A DNA stretch of 64,000 nucleotides. It comes from Papio anubis. Taxonomy: Eukaryota > Chordata > Mammalia > Primates > Cercopithecidae. Both the position numbers and the translations under genes were made by a program. The notes under the pieces are model-generated. The model was not told the origin of the DNA and made no database searches. It saw only the letters and a list, made by a program, of their open reading frames with translations. Positions 42,361 through 54,610 of this stretch are shown here, in pieces. Within the stretch, counting starts at the first letter, position 1; each line of letters opens with the position of its first letter. The stretch covers positions 66,577,159 to 66,641,158 of the forward strand of contig NC_044986.1 in assembly GCF_008728515.1 (NCBI RefSeq), in the 5' to 3' direction.

Positions 42361-43335
42361 AAACTAATATTCTTCTTTCTTGAGACTTGCAGATTTTGCA
42401 CTCTAGAGGAAAGTCTCTAGAATCCTTCTATGTGCAAAAATGACTGGTTTCCTAAAAGTTTTTGATCTATGATACTCAGAGAACTAGGAGTTAAAAATAC
42501 AAAGGGCATACCTCATTTGATGATGCTTTGTGGATCCTGAGGTTTTCTGGATTTTTACAAATTGAAGGTTGGAGGCAGTCCTGAGTTGAGTAAGTGTATC
42601 AGTACTATTTGCTAACAGCATGTGCTCCCTTTATGTCTCTGTGTTACATTTTGGTAATTCTCACACAATATTGCAAACTTTTTCATTATTCTTATATCTG
42701 TCATCATGATCTATGATCAGTGATCTTTCCTATTACTATTGTAACTGTTTTGTTGTGCCACAAATCACAACCATAGAAGACAGCAAACTTAATGACTTCC
42801 TCCACAGCCCTGCCCCCACCCCAGGCCTCCCTATTCTCCAAGTGAAAGTAACAGGTCTCTCCCTTGAAATCGAAAGTCAGAAATGATTAAGCTTAGTGAG
42901 GAAGACACATCAAAACCTGAGATAAGCCAGATGCTAGGCCTCTTGCACTCAACAGTTACTCAAGTTGTAAATGCAAAGAAAAAGTTCTTGAAGAAAATTA
43001 AAACTGCTACTCCAGCGAACCCACGAACATCAAGCAAATGAAACAGCCTTACTGCTGATAAAAAAAAATAAAATAAAATAAAAAAATAAAAATAAAAACA
43101 CAAAGTAAAAATGCAAGTGCTGATGTAGAAGCTGCAGCAAGATAACTGGTGAAGGTGGGTGGCTACCTTAAACAACACATTTTCAATGTAGGCAAAACAG
43201 CCTTCTACTGGAAAAGCCATCTAGGACTTTCATAGCTAGAGGGGAGACGTCAATGCTTGGCTTCATTATGTGCTAATGAAGCCAATATTCATTTATCATT
43301 CTGAAAATCCTAGGGCCCTGAAGAATGACACTAAA

Positions 43336-44772
43336 TCAGTCCAAGTGGAGCAACTGAGCAAGCAGAGTGGTTGTATGGTTGTGTCTCGGAAACCAGTAGC
43401 ACTTGCAGCACTTGCAGCACTGACTGAAGAGCAGATTGCAGAATTCAAATAAGTTTTTTCACTATTTGACAAAGATGGTGATTGAACTACAACAACAAAG
43501 AAACTGGGAACTGTAATGAGGTCTCAGGCAGAATCCCACAGAAGCAGAGTTACAGGACGTGATTAATGAAGTAGATGCTGATGGTAATGGCACAATTGAC
43601 TTCACTGAATTTCTGACAATGATCGCAAGAAAAATGAAAGACACAGATAGTGAAGAAGAAATTAGAGAAGCATTCAGTGTGTTTGATAAGGATGGCAATG
43701 GCTATATTAGTGGTGTAGAACCTCACCATGTGATGACAAACTTGGAGTGAAGTTAACAGATTAAAAAGTTGATTAAATGATCAGAGAAGCGTATCTTGAT
43801 AGTGACGGTCAAGTAAACTATGAGTTTGTACAAACGATGACAGCAAAATGAAGACCCTGTACAGAATGTGTCAAATTTCTTGTACAAAACTGTTTATTTG
43901 CCTTTTGTTTGTAACTTATCTGTAAAAGGCTTCTCCCTACTGTCAAAAAAAGATGCATGTATAGTAATCAGGACTATCAGGACTTCATTCCTCCATGTGT
44001 TCTTCCCTTACTGTCATTGCCCTGAAACTGTATTTTAGAAAACTGATGAAGTAACATGTTACCTGTGGCTTACTCTGGATATATCTAAGCCCTTCTGCAC
44101 ATCTAAACTTAGATGGAGTTGGTCAAATAAGGGAACATCTGAGTTATGCCTTTTTTTTTTTTGAGACAGAGTCTTGCTCTGTCGCCCAGGCTGGAGTGCA
44201 GTGGCCGGATCTGAGCTCACTGCAAGCTCCGCCTCCCGGATTCACGCCATTCTCCTGACTCAGCCTCCCAAGTAGCTGGGACTACAGGCGTCCGCCACCT
44301 CGCCCAGCTAGTTTTTTGTATTTTTTAGTAGAGACGGGGTTTCACCGTGTTAGCCAGGATGGTCTCGATCTCCTGACCTCGTGATCTGCCCGTCTCGGCC
44401 TCCCAAAGTGCTGGGATCACAGGCTTGAGCCACCGCGCCCGGCCACCATTTTTTTAAAGTAGTTTTCTTTAGGAACTGTCAGCATGTTGTTGAAATGTGG
44501 AGTTGTAACTCTGCGTGGACTACGGACAGCCAACAATATGTACTTAAAAGTTACACTACTGCAGAACGGGTGTATTATCCAGGTGCTTCCAGGTACCTTG
44601 TACACTATTTTTTTGTACTGCTGGTCCTGTACCAGAAACATTTTCTTTTACTGTTACTTGCTTTTTAAACTCTGTTTAGACACTTAAAGAAAATCTGCTT
44701 CTGACACAATTTGCCTCAAATCCATTCCAAGTTGTGTATTTGTTTTCCAATTTAAAAAAACACAATTAAAAA
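43336..44772 (+). pseudogene. CALM2 (calmodulin) processed pseudogene
   Basis: An intronless copy of the CALM2 mRNA: part of the 5' UTR, the coding region (LTEEQIAEFK..., INEVDADGNGTIDFTEFLTM, SVFDKDGNGYISG), the long CALM2-specific 3' UTR and an A-rich end. The target duplication is 'aagaatgacactaaa' at 43,321-43,335 and 'aagaattacactaaa' at 44,773-44,787 (14 of 15 identical). It is broken: the start codon is replaced by a doubled 'agcacttgc', a stop replaces Glu-Ala after AEFK, and several frameshifts follow. A young Alu interrupts the 3' UTR at 44,151. It cannot make calmodulin. Confidence 0.95.
44151..44443 (-). mobile_element. Young AluY inside the CALM2 pseudogene
   Basis: Poly-T start, 'gagacagagtcttgctctgt', 'gtggccggatctgagctcac', 'cctcgcccagctagtttttt' and 'gcttgagccaccgcgcccgg': the Old World monkey-type AluY variants. 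It splits the CALM2 3' UTR between 'gggttatgcc'-like and 'taaagtagttttctttagga' sequence. Confidence 0.95.
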
Positions 44773-46462
44773 AAGAATTACACTAAAACTACTCTGCCTA
44801 CCACACATCTGTTTACAGCATGGTTTACTAAGTATTTTAAGCTCACTGAGAAGACCTGTTGCTCAGAAAAAAAGATTTCAAGATATTACGGCTCATTGAC
44901 AATGCACCTGGTCACCCATGGGCTTTGATGGAGATGCAGAAAGAGGTTAATGTTGTTTTAATGTCTACTAACAACATCCATTCTGCTTCCTATGGGTCAA
45001 GGAGCATTTTCCACTTGCCAGTCTTTCATTTAAGAAATATATTTCACAAAGCTATCAATGCCACAGACTGATTTCTCTGCTGGATCTGGACAAAGTAAAC
45101 CAAAAACCTCCTGGAAAGGAGTCACCATTCTAGGTACCAGTAAGAACAGTTATGATTCACGGGAAGAGCTCAAAACATCAATATCAACAGGAGTTTGGAA
45201 GACAGTGATTCCAACCCTTGTGGATAACTTTGAGTGGTTCCAGACTTCGGAGGAAGAAGTAACCTTAGATATCGTAGAAACAGCAAGAGAACTACAATTA
45301 GAAGTAGAGCCTGAAGATGTGACAACTGCTGTAATTTCATGATCAAACTAATGGATGAGGAGACGCTTTTTATGGATAAGCAAAAAAAGTAGTTTTTTTG
45401 AGATGGAATCTAGTCCTGGTGAAGATGCTCTGAATACTGCTGAAATGACACCAACGATTTAGAAAATTACAAAAACTTACTTGAGGTTACATAAACTTAC
45501 TTCAGCAGCAGCAGGATTTAAGAGGACTGGTTCCAATTTTGAAATAAATTCTGCTATGGGTAAAATGCTATCAAACAGCATTGCATGCTACAGAGAAATC
45601 TTTCTTGAAAACGAGGATTAACTCATGCAACAAACTTCACTGTTGTCTTATTTTAAGAAATTGCCACAGCCACCTCAACCTTTAGCAATCACCAACCTGA
45701 TGAGTCAACAGCCATCAACGTGGAGTAACATGGAGGCAAGATCGCCAACCAGCAAAAAGGTTATGACTCACAGAAGGATCAGATGCTTGTTAGCATTTTT
45801 TAGTCATAAAGTATTTTTTAAATAAGGTATGTATTTTATAAGACATAATGCTACTGTACACTTAACAGACTACATACAGTATAGTGTAAATGTAACTTTT
45901 ATGTGCACTGGGAAACCAAAATATTCGTGTTACTTGCTTTACTGTACTTGTTTTATTTCAGCAGTCTGGAACCAAACTCACAATATATCCGAGGTATGCC
46001 TAAACTCTCTTTTACTGTGTGACTCACTCCTCCAGGCAGCAGTTCATTCACAGTCCTTAGACATACCACTGCAGTCTTCCAGTGAAGAACAACTCTAGGA
46101 AATCAGTCTCATCAATAATGTGAATCAAAATGCTACTTAGATGCACTAAATAGAAAATAAGAATGAAAAGCACATTGATCTGAATGAAAAACATATTAAT
46201 CTATCCTGTAAACAGCGCTAAAAAAAAACAAAAGTCACCCAAAATTCTACTGGCCGGCACCACTTGCCCTGCTCCATTTACCAATGCAACCTCAAACAAT
46301 ATCTAACCATGTTTGCAGACATGGGTCTCAATTTATGAAAAGAAATGACATCACTATTTTAGAACCATTAAGGGATAAGAAGAGAATCTTTTCATACATG
46401 AATAATCACACCTAAACTCATTTTACAAATAGATTTTCTTAAAATAAGAATACTTATTCAGG

Positions 46463-46796
46463 CTGGGCCCCGGTGGCTCACACCTGTAATCCCAGCATTT
46501 TGCAAGGCTGAGGTGGGGGATCCCTCCCTGACCTCAGGAGTTCAAGACCAGCCTAGGTAACATAGAGAGACCCGTATCTCTACAAAAAATAATAATAATA
46601 ATAATAATAAAATAAAATTAGCCAGGCATGGTGGCACATGCTTGTAGTTCCAGCTACTTGGGAGGCTGAAGCAAGAGGATTGCTTGAGCCCAGGAATTCG
46701 AAGCTGCCATGAGTTATGATTGTGTCACTGCACCCCAGCCTGGGTGGCAGAGCAAGACCCTGTCTCAAAAAACAAAAAACAAACAAAAAAAGAATA
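46463..46796 (+). mobile_element. Alu, full length
   Basis: Target duplication 'aagaatacttattcag' / 'aagaatacttgttcag'; the middle A-run has become (AAT)n. Confidence 0.95.
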
Positions 46797-47231
46797 CTTG
46801 TTCAGGATACAGCAATAAGTTCCCAAGCAAGTAAATAACTTAACTGGTACTGATATTAACACTACTGTTTCTATTGTTTCTCATAGTTATCAAAAGCTAC
46901 TAGAAGGTTCACATATATTGGTAATAAGCAAAATGACCTCTGAATGAAATGAAGAAGGTAAGATCTAGATGTGTTGGTGGGTCTTAAGGTTTCTCAGCAT
47001 TGTCTGGTCATGATGAATTTTTGCTTTAGTATCTCAGATATGGTGCAGAAAAATGGAAGGTTCACACTTTTACTCCTCTCCACCAGCAGGAGCATCTGAA
47101 CACAGGGCTTTATACTAGATATGACCAACTGCAATCAAAATTTTCATGAATAGTAACCAGTAGAAGCATTGCCCACAAAAAATTCCCCTTACATTCATTC
47201 AAAGAATGCCAGATGAAGAATAAATTGAACA

Positions 47232-47402
47232 GCTGGGAGCGGCGGCGCTTGCCTGTAATCCCAGCTATGCAGAAGGCTGAGGCAGGAGAATCGCTTGAAC
47301 TTGGGAGGCAGAGGTTGCAGTGAGCAGGTTGCATCACTGCACTTCAGCCTGGGTGACAGAGCAGGACTCCATCTCCAAAAAAAAAAAAAAAAAAAAAAAA
47401 GA
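47232..47402 (+). mobile_element. Alu, 5' deleted
   Basis: 'gggagcggcggcgcttgcct' joined to the second monomer, with a 24-base A-run. Confidence 0.85.
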
Positions 47403-48113
47403 GAGAGTAAATTGAAAAGTAGAGATGGTATGTTTTTCATCCAATTACTAGGTTTTTATCAGGCCCATAGCCTAATCTATAAATTTTAGGGCCTAATCAA
47501 TGTTTATTATTTTTCATGGCTCTTACCAAAAAGAGCCAAATAAAGTTTGGCAGTTTGGGTGGAAGTACATACTAAGCTCTTATGAAAAAATCCTAAATGA
47601 GGTGATTTCTTTTTTGCCTTTTCAGTAACAAATATATTTCAGCAGAAAGACCATATTTATCACATTAATAGTTTTCTCTGGAAATTGAATCCGCACTTTA
47701 AGGAGTCCAATAACTTAAATATACTTAATAAAGCTCCTCTGCTTAAATTCTCATTTACTGTAAATAAGTAAAAGAACAATGTGCCTTTCCTCTGCAACTC
47801 CCTCAAACCAGACATCCTCCTATACTTTCCTCAACCTACTGCCTGGAGAAGCACAGCTCACCTTTAGAGCACACCCCTCATTATGGTCATTCCCACTCAG
47901 ATCATTTTGGAGGGAAGAATTAAAGCAGCCAAGTAGCTAAGTCCTGGCTGCTGCTGATTTGTATGCTCCAAGGGAGGAGATGGCTTAAAAGCAGGAGTGT
48001 CAAAGGAAAAAAAAAATGGAAAATTAAAGTAGTTCAATTGCCATGAAAAACTATTTAAAGTGTGGCATTTTCTCCTTTTCACCTTTGCAGAATTCATCTA
48101 GTTGAAAATATTT

Positions 48114-48403
48114 GGCTCACGACTGTAATCCCAGCACTTTGGGAGGCCGAGGCGAGTGGATGACCTGAGGTCAGGAGTTCGACACCAGCCTGGCTAACAT
48201 GGTGAAACACCGTCTCTACTTAAAACACAAAAATTAGCTAGGTGTGGTGGCGGGCGCCTGTAATCCCAGCTACTCGGGAGGTTGAGGCAGGAGAATCTCT
48301 TGAACCCAGGAGGCAGAGGTTGCAGGGAGCTGACGTCATGACATTGCACTACATCTGGACAACAAGACCAAAAACTCCATCTCAAAAAAAAAAAAAAAAA
48401 AAA
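48114..48403 (+). mobile_element. Alu, nearly full length
   Basis: Begins at 'ggctcacgactgtaatccca' (first ~15 bases absent); flanks 'gaaaatattt' on both sides. Confidence 0.93.
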
Positions 48404-48629
48404 GAAAATATTTCTAAAGTGATGTAAATATTGTTTACAAGTCTGTAAAGTACTGACTGAAAACCCGTGTAGTACAAATGTATATAGAAGTGTTGGATTG
48501 TAAAGAAGTGACGAGAGTGGAGGCTGACTAAAGAAACTCTTCAGGTGAGTTAAAAATAGTAAAAACCCTTAATAGATCCAAAGAGTTGGGTTGTACCACC
48601 ACCCAAAGTTAAGAAAACGCCCCCGCCCC

Positions 48630-48765
48630 CCCCTTTTTTTTTTTTTTAAGACAGACCAAGACTCTGTCTCCCAGGCTGAAGTGCAGTGTTGCCATCATGG
48701 CTCACTGCACCCCCAACCTCCCAGGCCCAAGAGATCCTCCCACCTCAGCCTCCTCAGTAGCTGAA
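48630..48765 (-). mobile_element. Alu 3' monomer fragment
   Basis: T-run after a C-rich stretch, then 'ctgtctcccaggctgaagtg' to 'cctcctcagtagctga', where it stops. Confidence 0.85.
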
Positions 48766-48839
48766 AATGGCCTTGGTGGCTCCTCTCTCCTTAAGATCTT
48801 AGGATTTGTACCAACTCATCAGTAGTTTTACAATTTGTA

Positions 48840-49010
48840 CAGTACCTGTACATCTCATTTCATCCTCACACCAACCCTACCAGGCAAGGATCATTGGCCT
48901 CATTTAACAAGATGAAGATGAAGATACTCCTAGTTTTGCTGAGTAGTTGAAGACTGCTCAGCTGAAAAACTAATAGTGCCAGTGCTTAAACCCTCATCTC
49001 TAACACCAAA
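48840..49010 (-). repeat. MIR-like fragment
   Basis: 'catctcatttcatcctcaca' and 'ggatcattggcctcatttaa' resemble antisense MIR. Confidence 0.45.
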
Positions 49011-50206
49011 GCCTAAGCTCTTCCTGTTAACAGTACATAAAATTCAAACCCAAATCACAAAATTGCTGGAAAAAAAAAAAAAACCTAAAACTTCTTTAAC
49101 CCACCAACTACACGGAGGATGATCTTCCTAAGTTCTCTTCCTTACAATTCATCACATCTTTTGAATGGTATTTTAATAACTAGCATTCTATTTATTTTCT
49201 ATTCTTGGTCCATTGTACCGCCTTACGAGAAGTTAAGAGTAATCTAAAATTTAAGGTAGGTCTCTAAACTATCAACAAAACACTATTAATGTACCTAAAA
49301 TGAAAACTTGCGAATTTCAGAGCTAAAAGATTCAAACAAAAGTTAATAGAAAAGGAAGTGCACCAATCTGACCATTAGCCAATTTAAAAATTTACGCATT
49401 ACTTGTTATACATAATCAGGGCAACTTTAAGACGCCATTCCAGGCAGATTTGGGGTAGTAGGTGGCTGGCTTTTAGCTAACTCTGCTTAGCCGCGGGGTA
49501 AATGTCAAAGGTCAGCCCCATGGCAAATCTCCCTAAGCCCCCTGTCGCAACAGAAGCAGATGGAATCAAGATAAAGATACCCACTGGCTAGAATCGTGAA
49601 GAAAACGCTAATCCATGTCAAATGCACATAAGGAAATTTTTCCATGCAGAGACCAAACAGGGGAAAAGGGGAAGGTGGAAGGAGAAAATACAGGGTTCGA
49701 CCCGGGCCATCGGACGACAACTGAGCGCTGACTTGGGTGTAAGCCCCGGACTAGGGGCCTGTAGACCAGGTTCGAGCGCTCACACTCGCTAACTGCGGAG
49801 CCTTGGCCAGCCTCAGTCCCCGAGTCTATAAAACAAGGATAATCATCAAGAGGTCCCACCCGCCTCACCGAGGGCTGTGAGGCTCTTTTGAGACAGAGGA
49901 CATGGAGCCGTTTCGTAAACCGGAGCGCACGGTACAGACAAGAAGCTGTTATCCGGCCCAGCAGCTGAGAGACCCCCGAGCGGAATGCAGGTGGACCCCA
50001 GGCCAAAGAGGACAGCAGGGGACTGAGCAAATCCGGCCGACTCGGCCCGTCCCCGCCCAGAATCAGCCGGCGGCCCCACAGAACCGCCTGCGTGTCACTT
50101 CCCCGCCCCCAACCCCGCCAGGACCAGCCTCCGCTCCGACCTCCCCGCCTTCCGTCCCAGCCCCTCGAGCTCCAACTACCCTCCCCGACGCGGCCCTCAG
50201 ACTCAC

Positions 50207-50330
50207 GGCCTGAGGGGCTCCTCCGGCAAAACGGCGACTGGCTCCGACCCTCCCTGAGAGCACACTAACCAGCAGCACCCGGGACCGCCAGCTACTCGCC
50301 GGATGTACGTCACATCCCTCCCCGCGACTT
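50207..50330 (-). other. SAR1A: Probable SAR1A non-coding exon 1
   Basis: The minus strand reads '...gagcccctcaggcc' and then the donor 'gtgagtctga' at 50,206. The next acceptor is at 41,842. The 5' end is a guess from the position of the promoter elements. Confidence 0.6.
50301..50317. promoter_or_regulatory. Palindromic CRE-type site
   Basis: Arms GGATGT (50,301-50,306) and ACATCC (50,312-50,317) around ACGTC; on the minus strand it contains TGACGTA, a CRE half-site of the kind bound by CREB/ATF and by the ER-stress factors ATF6, XBP1 and CREB3-family proteins. Confidence 0.5.
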
Positions 50331-50701
50331 CCGGGCGCGTAATTGGCCCCGCCCCCTCGCGGCGTTACGCCTCTCTGCCCCGGTGCCGGCCCACCTGCTA
50401 CTCCGGCCGCGGAGGGGCGGGCATAAGGCCTGACAAAGCGCGCTTCGGGTCTGGCACCGCCTCGTCCCGCCCGCTCCCGCCTGCCGAGCTGACCGCGCGA
50501 GACGTGGCAGTACCGGGACGCTGGGTCTGGGTCTGGGTCCTGGAGTCCCCGAGCGGCCTGGGACCCTCGGGATCGCGGCTTCCCATTCCAGACGCACCAG
50601 GAAAAAAGTAGGAAGTGGGGACCGACGGTGGCACAGGTCCTGGGAAAGATTACTTGACCTTGGGGACTTCCACTTGAGGTGGATCCCTCCAAGCTTTTGC
50701 T

Positions 50702-51011
50702 TTTTTTTTCTTGCTTTTTTTTTTTTTTTTTGAAACGGAGTCTCACTTTGTCACCCAGGCTGGAGTGCAGTGGCGCGATGTCGGCTCACTGCAACCTCCA
50801 CCTCCCGGATTCAAGCGATTCTGATGCCTCCGCCTCCCGAGTAGCTGGGATTACAGGCGCATGTCACCACATCCGGCTAATTTTTTGTATTTTTGTAGAG
50901 ACGGGGTTTCACCGTGTTGGCGAGGCTGGTCTCGAACTCCTGACCTCAAGTGATATGCCGGCCTCAGCCTTCCAAAGTGCTGGAATGAGAGGCGTGGGCC
51001 ACCGCGCCCGG
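50702..51011 (-). mobile_element. Alu, full length
   Basis: T-run with 'cttgc' interruption, 'gaaacggagtctcactttgt', ends 'ccaccgcgcccgg'; flanks 'gcttttgct' on both sides. Confidence 0.95.
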
Positions 51012-51069
51012 ATGCTTTTGCTTTGAGTCGCACTTCCTTGCCCTGGGATGGCCTATGTTTTAGAAAAAC

Positions 51070-51355
51070 AGCTAATATTTATTGTGCACTTACGTTTCAG
51101 GCAGAGCACTGGGTACTTGCGCGCTTTGTCTAATTTCACCCTCATTGGAGTCCTGTGAAGCAGATGCTAGGATTATCCTTATTGACAAATGAGAGAGCAA
51201 TGTTCAGAATAACCTACCACACCCAAGTTCACACAGCTAAGTGGCAAAGCAACGTGTTCGCCCCAGTATATTTCGCATGCATTTTCTCATTTAATTCTCA
51301 GGACAGTGCTACGAGATTGGTACCATTATTACTCTCATTTTACAAATGAAACAGT
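51070..51355 (-). repeat. Two MIR fragments in tandem
   Basis: Antisense MIR text twice: 'ctaatatttattgtgcactt' to 'cacacagctaagtggcaaag', then 'ttctcatttaattctcagga' to 'ctcattttacaaatgaaaca'. Confidence 0.6.
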
Positions 51356-52442
51356 CTAATGGAAAGATGAATGACGTCTGTGGATTCATGATCTCAATTC
51401 TCCTTAAGTAAAATTTAAATTTAACATAATCCCAATAAAAGTACTAATAGGATTAATAGATTGTGTGTGGTTTAGTTTTTTTTGTTTTTTTTAATTACCC
51501 TATTTGTTCCTAAAATTCGTGTAGAAAACCAAACAAGGCTAGTCCAGAAACAGGCTCTCAAAATGAAGAACCAGGAGGTGGGAACTAACCCTGTTGGATA
51601 TTAAAACATTATAGAGCTGGTGTGCACACACACGCAGAAACACACACACACAAAACACAATGGAACAGAGAAAAACACAGAAATAGACTAAAGTACATGC
51701 AGAAATAAAACTAAAGTAGCACCTGGCACTCCAGCAATACTCAGGGAGCTGAGTAGGCAAGCTCACCACCCTCTACCCTCTGCTCATCCTGGGGTCTTCG
51801 ATGTTGAATTTGAATCTGTCCAGTCACAGAAAGGGGTCAGGCCACTTCTGAGGTTTCTCATCAGCTTTAGTTAAACCAGGAAGACTGTGTTCATGGGGCT
51901 TGAAACCCCTTGTGCATCCTGGAGACACAGATGCAAGCCCAGTGCAAGCCAACACATTGGATTACTGGCTTTGATGAGAGCCTGGCTGCACAAGGTGGAG
52001 GTGTCTGAACCACAGGATGGCTTGGGAGGCTGGGGAAGGAGGAAACATGCAGGCAGATTCTCAGAAAAGCTGCAAACTCTACCTACCTAAAGGCTTGAGC
52101 AAGTTGACAAATGCCCCACACCACAGTGTACCCACTGTAAAATGGGTGAAACAGGCATTGTTGTGCACATAGTTTTTCCAGAGTACAGTTTTCAATAAAT
52201 GATTCTATTGTGTGTTGTTAAATAAATTAATAAATAATAAAAAGGGGTTGAGACAATTGGGTAGTCAAAAAAAGCCTACAGGTTGAATGTCCCAAAAGTT
52301 TTTACTCCAAACAAGTTTCAAGAGATGAAAAGATGTGTATATTTTGAAATGACACCATAAAAGTACTAGAAAAACAGAAGAAAGCATGGATTCCTTATAA
52401 TCTTGCAATGAGAAGACCTTTCTGGGTATGATTGAAAATCTA

Positions 52443-52748
52443 GGCTGGGTATGATGGCTCATGCCTGTAATTCCAGCACTTTGGGAGGCTGAGACGGGCG
52501 AATCACAAGGTCAGGAGTTCAAGACCAGCCTGGCCAATATGGTAAAACCCCATCTCTACTAAAAATACAAAAAATTAGCCAGGCGTAGTGGCAAGTGCCT
52601 ATAATCCCAGCTACTTGAGAGGCTGAGGCAGAAGAATTGCCTGAACCTGGGAGGCAGAGGTTGCAGTGAGCCAAGATCACACCAGTGCATTCCAACCCCA
52701 GGCAACAGAGTGAGACTCCGTGTCAAAAAAAAAAAAAGAAAAAAAGAA
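52443..52748 (+). mobile_element. Alu, full length
   Basis: Target duplication 'gaaaatcta' on both sides; splits the L1 remnant. Confidence 0.95.
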
Positions 52749-52987
52749 AATCTAGATGCCATAAAAGAAATGATTGACAAATTTAACTACATAAAAATTT
52801 AAAACTTCTATGACATAACAACAATCATGACACCATAAGCAAACTCAAAAGACAAATGACAAGTTGAGAAAAATACTTAATCACATCATAGGCAAGTAAG
52901 AAATAAGTACGAAAAAGACTAACAACACAATAGGAAAATAGGCAACTGTTCAGAACAGACAATTCATAGGAAAGGAAATAAAAATGA

Positions 52988-53316
52988 CTCTTTTTTTTTT
53001 TTTTTTAATTCTGAGACCGAGTCTCACTCTGTCACCCAGGCTGGAGTATAGTGGCAATCTCAGCTCACTGCAACCTCTGCCTCCCAGGTTCAAGCGGTTC
53101 TTCTGCCTCAGCCACCTGCATAGTTGGGATTACAGGCATGAGCCACCGCGCCTGGCTAATCTTTGTATTTTTAGTAGACATGGTCTTTGTATTTTTAGTA
53201 GAGATGAGGTCTCACCTGGTTGACTAGGCTGGTCTCAAACTCCTAACCGCAGGTGATCCGCCCACCTAGGCCTCCCAAAGTGCTGGGATTACAGGCATGA
53301 GCTACTGCGCCTGGCC
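52988..53316 (-). mobile_element. Alu with 24-bp internal duplication
   Basis: Target duplication 'aaaaatgactc'. 53,160-53,183 and the next 24 bases repeat 'tctttgtatttttagtaga'. Confidence 0.93.
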
Positions 53317-53584
53317 CAAAAATGACTCAAGCATAATAAAATAGTAATAGAAATATAGATACTATAGAAAATATACATATAGATATTATAGAATAATATA
53401 TATAGAAATATATAAATCCATTTATTTGTCTATGTGTCTCTATATCATTATATCGATCCTGAAATAGAAATAGACCAAAAAAAAAAAGATAAAATTAAAA
53501 CTTACTAAGATACCGTTTTCACCTGTCAGATTGGCAAAAGTTCACCAGTTTATTGGTGGGAAGGCTGTTTCAGATAGAGAAGTC

Positions 53585-53750
53585 AGACTGGGTATGGTGG
53601 CTCAAGCCTGTAATCCCAACACTTTGGGAAACCAAGGTAGGAGGGTCACTTGAGCCCAGGAGGTTGAGGGTACAGTGAGCCATGATTGCACTCCAGCCTA
53701 GGCAACAGAGCCAGACCCTGTCTCTAAATTAATTAATTAATTAATTAATT
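53585..53750 (+). mobile_element. Alu, internally deleted, (TTAA)n tail
   Basis: First monomer joined to the last part; tail 'attaattaattaattaatt'; flanks 'agaagtca'. Confidence 0.88.
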
Positions 53751-53759
53751 AACTAAATC

Positions 53760-54610
53760 AAATACAGAAGTCAAGAAAGGCCCCACTCAGGTGCTGTTTG
53801 GATAAGAACATGAAGGACATCACATGGCTGTCAGGCTAGAGTGTTCCAGGCTGACCGCAGAGGCCCTAAGGCAGGAGTGTTGCCTGGCAGCTTCCAGGAA
53901 CAGCTGGGAGGCCAGCGTGACCAGGCAAGGTGAGCAACAGAAGGAGTGGTAGGAAATGGGGTGAGGTGTTTGTGGTCAGAACTGTGGAGGTTCTGGGGTT
54001 TTACCTAACTTGCAGGTGAACAGGTTAGCCTGACACAGTCTCAGATGCTGGCAGAGTCACAGGACTCCTGGATCAGAGACAAACTATTTTATTACTTCAT
54101 ACTAAATATAATAGTGAGCATATATAGATAATAGCAAGCAGCATGAACTTCCTGTCTGTGTCACTTCCACTTGCCCCTTCCTCCCTTCTCGTTTCTGAGG
54201 ACAACGGGGTGACACAGAGCAGTCTGGATGGACCCTGCCCATTCGAGGGTGTGCATCACAGCTGAGGAACCCAGAACTTAGGGAACCCAAATCTTTCATA
54301 ACGGCTGCAAGCGGACCTTCCTGAACTCTGACCCAGTGGGAGATGGTATGACACTGGGCAGTATACAGACCTGTCCCCTGCACCAGAGGGACACTGTCTT
54401 CCAAGGCTGTTCATTATATAAATGTCCTTCAAAAGATAGTCCAAACAAAGGCAGCCGGCACCTCTGTTAGAAAGAAGTGCAAACATGAAAGAGCTTCATG
54501 GAGAATCGTCTCTCAACAGGGGGCAAATCTTGAGAGCCTTGTAGGTGAGGACTTTAGCTTTTATTTTTGGTGACCTAAAGAACCAATGGAGGGTTTGAGG
54601 AGAGGCATCT
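53760..54610 (+). repeat. Diverged L2-like sequence
   Basis: 'ctgtcaggctagagtgttcc', 'ggactttagcttttattttt' and 'accaatggagggtttgagga' recall a common L2-type interspersed text; a plain stretch lies in the middle. Confidence 0.4.

Larger units (their letters stand above)
42503..46003 (+). mobile_element. Tigger1 DNA transposon, split
   Basis: Terminal inverted repeats are recognisable: 'ggcatacctc' at the left and 'gaggtatgcc' at the right. 42,503-43,320 holds the 5' region and start of the pogo-type transposase (for example 'aagttcttgaagaaaatta'). 44,788-46,003 holds the DDE part ('LRLIDNAPGHP'-like reading) and C-terminus ('QTSLLSYFKKLPQPPQP'). A ~250-base internal part near 43,060 is replaced by an A-rich run, and many stops and shifts break the frame. 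It is inactive. It lies in SAR1A intron 1, antisense to the gene. Confidence 0.92.
49880..50620 (-). promoter_or_regulatory. SAR1A: SAR1A CpG-island promoter
   Basis: Dense CpG, no TATA. Minus-strand elements in order towards the gene: GC box 50,347-50,355, CCAAT at 50,342-50,346, an ETS-type CCGGAAGT at 50,327-50,334, and a TGACGTA site at 50,306-50,312. The closest strong donor is 'gtgagt' at 50,201-50,206. Confidence 0.75.
51400..53580 (+). mobile_element. Old L1 (L1M-type) ORF2 remnants
   Basis: 'cataatcccaataaaagtac', 'atgaagaaccaggaggtggg', 'gatattaaaacattatagag', 'caatggaacagagaaaaaca' and, later, 'gataccgttttcacctgtca' with 'gattggcaaaagttcacca' are in L1 ORF2 order. Two Alus (52,443 and 52,988) interrupt it. 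Frame is lost. Confidence 0.7.

Noticed and set aside
43559..43750. A short calmodulin gene with two EF hands
   Set aside because: It is the central piece of the CALM2 pseudogene, with frameshifts on both sides and no own start signals.
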